DNA of 64,000 nt, taken from an uncultured Roseburia sp. GTDB lineage: Bacteria; Bacillota; Clostridia; Lachnospirales; Lachnospiraceae. The stretch lies in NCBI GenBank assembly GCA_947642555.1, contig CANRSX010000023.1:1-64000 (forward strand), in the 5' to 3' direction. Position numbers and translations under genes: made by a program. How positions within the stretch are numbered: the first letter of the stretch is position 1; every line of letters starts with the position of its first letter. Below are positions 60,901-64,000 of the stretch, in pieces. The notes beneath the pieces were generated by a model. The model saw nothing but the letters and a program-made list of their open reading frames with translations. It had not been told where the DNA came from and ran no database searches.

Positions 60901-62244
60901 AGAGCAGGCCTCGTTTAACTGCACGCTGTCCACGGTCTGATTTTTGATGCGGATGCATTTCATATCCTGTCCGCCGATGTCTAAGATGCAGTCCACCTCA
61001 GGATTAAAGAAAGCGGCGGCATAATAGTGCGCGACCGTCTCCACCTCGCCGTCGTCCAGAAGCAGCGCGGCCTTAAGCAGCGCCTCCCCGTAACCGGTGG
61101 AACAGGAATGCACGATATGCGCGGTGTCGGGCAGGAGCGAATAGATCTCCTGTAAGGAACGGATCGCGGTGGCAAGGGGGCTGCCGTTGTTGTTGCTGTA
61201 GAAGGAATAGAGCAGGGAACCGTCCTCGCCAACCAGTGCGACTTTTGTCGTTGTGGAGCCGGCGTCAATGCCGAGATAACAGTCGCCCTGGTAGGAAGCA
61301 AGCGGGGCGGATGGCACATGATGACCGTCGTGGCGCTCGCGGAAGGCCCTGTAATCCGCCTCGCCGGCAAACAGCGGCTCTAAGCGCGCCACCTCAAACG
61401 CGATCCGGATCCCGGACGCAAGGCGTTCCCGAAGCGCGTCCAGCGTCGTGGTGTGCTTTGCGCTGCTGTTTAAGGCGGAGCCGATCGCGGCAAAAAGATG
61501 CGAATTCTCCGGTGAGATCGCATGCTCGTCATCTAAGTGCAGGGTGCGGATAAACGCGGTTTTCAGCTCGGACAGGAAATGGAGCGGCCCGCCGAGAAAA
61601 GCGACATGACCGCGGATCGGTTTGCCGCAGGCCAGTCCGCTGATCGTCTGATTGACCACCGCCTGGAAAATCGAGGCGGAAAGATCCTCCCTGGTCGCCC
61701 CTTCGTTGATCAGGGGCTGGATGTCCGTTTTGGCAAAGACGCCGCAGCGCGCGGCGATCGGATAGATGGCCTTATAATGCTTCGCATATTCGTTGAGGCC
61801 GGAGGCATCGGTCTGGATGAGGGAAGCCATCTGGTCGATAAAGGAGCCGGTTCCGCCTGCGCAGATGCCGTTCATGCGCTGCTCGACATTGCCGCCCTCA
61901 AAATAGATGATCTTGGCGTCCTCCCCGCCGAGCTCGATCGCGACATCAGCCTGCGGCGCGTAATGCCGCAGCGCCGTGGACACGGAGATGACCTCCTGTA
62001 CAAACGGAACGCCGAGATGGTTGGCGAGCGCGAGCCCTCCGGAACCTGTGATCACCGGGGCCACGGCAAGGTCGCCGAGCGCATCGTGCGCCTTCTGGAT
62101 CAGAGAGGTAAGCGTCTCCTGGATATTGGCATAGTGTCTCTCATAATCGGAAAACAAAAGGACATCCCCGGCGTCAAGGACAGCGATCTTTACCGTAGTC
62201 GAGCCGATGTCGATGCCTAATTTATGTAGTGCTGTATCATTCAT
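57994..62244 (-). CDS. Acyl-CoA dehydratase activase fusion protein
   Basis: A 1,416-residue protein. Two BcrAD/BadFG-type ASKHA ATPase domains come first: [16 protein letters not shown] with [10 protein letters not shown] and ICAGGTGSF, then [17 protein letters not shown] with [10 protein letters not shown] and [10 protein letters not shown]. A DUF2229 region follows ([24 protein letters not shown], about 660). A C-terminal HgdB-like region comes last. Cysteines in the CAGGTG and CSSGCG loops resemble the [4Fe-4S] ligands of the archerase. Such activases use ATP to drive low-potential electron transfer. No substrate dehydratase lies nearby, so the partner is unknown. GGAGG precedes the ATG. 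Confidence 0.9.
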   Translation of the reverse strand: [1416 protein letters not shown]

Positions 62245-62371
62245 AAGGATACCTCCGTAACATCATATGCAGTGGCCGGACGGATATGCCGGGCTGCATC
62301 TGGGCAGATATGCCGGTGCGGCAAACGATCACCGGGCAAAATCTTAGCAGATTTTTAACGTGTTTCTTCCT

Positions 62372-62394
62372 ATTATAAAGTGTACGTGGTACAC
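62372..62394 (-). promoter_or_regulatory. Promoter with palindromic operator for the activase gene
   Basis: The minus strand has TATAAT (62377-62372). Immediately upstream, GTGTAC-GTG-GTACAC (62380-62394) forms a perfect 6+3+6 palindrome lying between the -10 and -35 regions, where a repressor or MerR-type activator could act. The cognate regulator is not in the window unless it is the MerR protein at 63632. Confidence 0.55.
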
Positions 62395-62490
62395 GTTTTG
62401 GCAACGTACATTATACGACAGGATTTTGCAAAAAACAATCAGTAAATGACAGGAAAAGTATAAACTTTTTGTGAAGAAGAACGGTGCGGA

Positions 62491-62519
62491 TTGACAAAGA
62501 TTTTAAGGATGGCTATACT
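62491..62519 (+). promoter_or_regulatory. Sigma-A promoter of the rhomboid-like gene
   Basis: TTGACA (62491-62496), a 17-bp spacer and TATACT (62514-62519). Confidence 0.8.
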
Positions 62520-62560
62520 TGAAGGAGTAAAAGCTACGATGAAAGCAGAGGTATTTTCCT

Positions 62561-63418
62561 ATGAACTGGCTGAATAAAATGGAGCGAAAGCTCGGGCGCT
62601 ACGCGGTGCCGAATCTGATCCTTTACCTGATCGGCGCCTATATGATCGGGTTTGTCCTTTACCGGATCACGCCAGGCATCCTGGATTATCTGGTGTTAAG
62701 CCCCTATCATATCCTGCACGGACAGGTGTGGAGACTGGTGACGTGGATTCTGATGCCGACGGACAGCAATCTGATCTTCCTTCTGATCATGGCGCTGCTT
62801 TATTACCAGCTGGGGACGGCGCTGGAACGGACCTGGGGAACCTTCCGGTTTAACGTCTATATTTTCAGCGGGATCCTTTTTACCGTGATCGGGGCGTTTC
62901 TGCTGTATGCCATTATGTTTGTGATTTACGGCGGCGTTACGTACGGGATGCTTTCGATTGGATATGGCTTCAGTACAAATTATATCAATATGTCGATCTT
63001 TCTCGCGTTTGCGCTGACATACCCGGAGATGCAGGTCATGCTGATGTTTGTGATTCCGGTGAAAATGAAATGGATGGCTGCGGTTTACGGGATCCTGACC
63101 ATACTCCAGTTTGTGGAGAGCGGCTGGGCGGGGCGGATCTCGATCTTTATGTCGCTGCTGAACTTTATCATTTTCTTTCTGTCGACGCGCGATTTCAGAC
63201 GATATTCGCCGCACGAGATACACCGGAGACAGCAGTTTAAGGCGCAGACGCGCCGCAGCGCAGTTTATCCGGGCGGGGCGCAGCACAAATGCGCGGTCTG
63301 CGGCAGGACGGATCTCGATGATCCGACGCTGGAGTTCCGGTTCTGTTCAAAGTGCGAGGGCAATTACGAATACTGTCAGGATCATCTGTTTACACATCAG
63401 CATAAGAGAAACGCTTAA
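62561..63418 (+). CDS. Rhomboid-fold membrane protein with C-terminal zinc-binding motif
   Basis: A 285-residue protein with about six helices. ILHGQVWRLVTWILMP and GTALERTWGTFRFNVYIFSGI match the rhomboid fold. The position of the catalytic serine (GxSG) reads GGVTYGMLS, and no partner histidine is obvious, so it is likely an inactive pseudo-rhomboid. A hydrophilic C-terminus holds CAVCG, then CSKCEGNYEYCQDH, a probable four-or-more-ligand zinc site. GAGGTATTTTCCT precedes the ATG. It has its own promoter and terminator. Function is unknown; a membrane quality-control role is a guess. Confidence 0.75.
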   Translation: MNWLNKMERKLGRYAVPNLILYLIGAYMIGFVLYRITPGILDYLVLSPYHILHGQVWRLVTWILMPTDSNLIFLLIMALLYYQLGTALERTWGTFRFNVYIFSGILFTVIGAFLLYAIMFVIYGGVTYGMLSIGYGFSTNYINMSIFLAFALTYPEMQVMLMFVIPVKMKWMAAVYGILTILQFVESGWAGRISIFMSLLNFIIFFLSTRDFRRYSPHEIHRRQQFKAQTRRSAVYPGGAQHKCAVCGRTDLDDPTLEFRFCSKCEGNYEYCQDHLFTHQHKRNA

Positions 63419-63420
63419 GA

Positions 63421-63462
63421 AAAGGTCAGAATCTGCCGGGAGAGCGGATTCTGACCTTTTTC
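63421..63462 (+). terminator. Terminator after the rhomboid-like gene
   Basis: AAAGGTCAGAATC (63421-63433) pairs perfectly with GATTCTGACCTTT (63447-63459), followed by TTC. Confidence 0.9.
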
Positions 63463-63518
63463 AATCGTTCGGTTTCGTCCATTTTGCGATGCAGGTCTGA
63501 ATTTTTGCATAAAAACCC

Positions 63519-63549
63519 TTGACTGTAAAGCCGCTTCATGCCTTATAAA
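63519..63549 (+). promoter_or_regulatory. MerR-type promoter with 19-bp spacer
   Basis: TTGACT (63519-63524) and TATAAA (63544-63549) are separated by 19 bp, the elongated spacing that MerR-family activators correct by DNA distortion. It lies about 80 bp before a MerR gene. Confidence 0.5.
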
Positions 63550-63631
63550 CAGGTCAGAAGCCGCGGATGAAGCCCTGATACGGCGACAGCCGGCACAAAA
63601 CGGGATTCCGCAGGAGAGAAGGAGGAGCAGT

Positions 63632-64000
63632 ATGACAATCAGAGAAGTGGAACAGAGGCTTAACGTGACACGGGCAAACGTCCGGTTCTACGAGAAGGAG
63701 GGACTGATTTTCCCGAAGAGAAATCCGTTAAATGATTACAGGGACTACTCGGAAGAGGATGTTGAAAGTTTAAATAAGATTATATTTTTAAGAGATATCG
63801 GAATCCCGATTGCGGACATCCGTGGCCTGATCCTTGGAAAAACGGGAATCCACGAGATTCTGCGCAGAAGGCAGGCGGCGCTTGAGAAGGAACAGCAGAA
63901 GACGGAAGGGGCGGTGAAGCTGTTGCGGGAGCTGCTCGCACAGCCGGAGTCTTCGTTTGCGGATCTGAAACTGCCGAAGATCCCGGAGGGGGAGGCAGGG
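63632..64000 (+). CDS. MerR family transcriptional regulator, truncated by window end
   Basis: Not in the ORF track because no stop lies in the window. 123 codons are visible, starting MTIREVEQRLNVTRANVRFYEKEGLIFPKRN, the winged helix-turn-helix of MerR proteins, then DYRDYSEEDVESLNKIIFLRDIGIPI. A long coiled-coil dimerisation helix (EILRRRQAALEKEQQKTEGAVKLLREL) follows. The effector domain runs beyond the window. GAAGGAGGAGC precedes the ATG. Confidence 0.9.
   Translation, partial: MTIREVEQRLNVTRANVRFYEKEGLIFPKRNPLNDYRDYSEEDVESLNKIIFLRDIGIPIADIRGLILGKTGIHEILRRRQAALEKEQQKTEGAVKLLRELLAQPESSFADLKLPKIPEGEAG

Noticed and set aside
61537-62220. 227-residue ORF antisense to the activase gene
   Set aside because: It mirrors the first ATPase domain of the activase on the opposite strand. 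Composition is arginine- and glycine-rich, as expected of a shadow frame.
1-64000. tRNA, rRNA, riboswitch or diversity-generating retroelement
   Set aside because: I looked for tRNA cloverleaf arms, rRNA signature segments, known riboswitch cores, reverse transcriptase motifs and template repeats and saw none. A covariance-model search would be more sensitive than reading by eye.

Overview
The window looks like chromosome of a Gram-positive anaerobe of the Lachnospiraceae (class Clostridia). This is inferred from strong AGGAGG-type ribosome binding sites, TTGACA/TATAAT promoters, fairly high-GC coding sequence, YesM/YesN two-component pairs beside LplB/AraQ-type sugar transporters, an acyl-CoA dehydratase activase of the anaerobe type, and a TnpW-like transposon gene. 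No rRNA, tRNA or CRISPR array was seen.

Layout. 0-5 kb: a small P-loop kinase, an ABC-2 exporter, and a TetR-controlled MacB/FtsX-type exporter with a clear promoter and palindromic operator. 5-12 kb: a 31-residue membrane peptide, a GH13 glucosidase with an extra N-terminal domain, a GHKL histidine kinase and an MBL-fold hydrolase. A 752-bp AT-rich insert bounded by a perfect 105-bp direct repeat splits the last two, and an AT-rich, frameshifted AAA/PD-(D/E)XK gene follows. 12-15.5 kb: an ECF sigma factor with its membrane partner, RmuC, and a cupin. 15.6-27.7 kb: a LacI-type regulator and an apparent regulon (PanE-like reductase, two PEP-mutase/isocitrate-lyase-fold proteins, a five-gene peptide-type ABC importer, a MATE exporter, a cyclase-family hydrolase). 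Near-identical tandem operators lie downstream of two matching promoters. The substrate is not evident.

27.7-33.6 kb: a repeat-containing lipoprotein, then a compact minus-strand cassette of a serine recombinase, a small protein sharing the recombinase tail domain, and two ParB-like proteins, with a divergent XRE regulator. This is my best candidate for an undescribed system.

33.6-58 kb: a carbohydrate region probably serving rhamnose-containing or related glycans. It holds two GH78-type rhamnosidases, a GH43-like enzyme, two complete binding-protein/LplB/AraQ importers, two YesM/YesN systems and a chemoreceptor. Repeated A-tract motifs with a two-helical-turn period upstream of several units suggest AraC-type regulator sites. 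Two homologous 45-46-residue proteins, a decayed small ORF and a scar with an AbrB/PIN toxin-antitoxin pair and a TnpW-like gene are interspersed.

58-64 kb: a 1,416-residue acyl-CoA dehydratase activase fusion, a rhomboid-fold protein lacking the catalytic serine, and the start of a MerR regulator that runs off the window.
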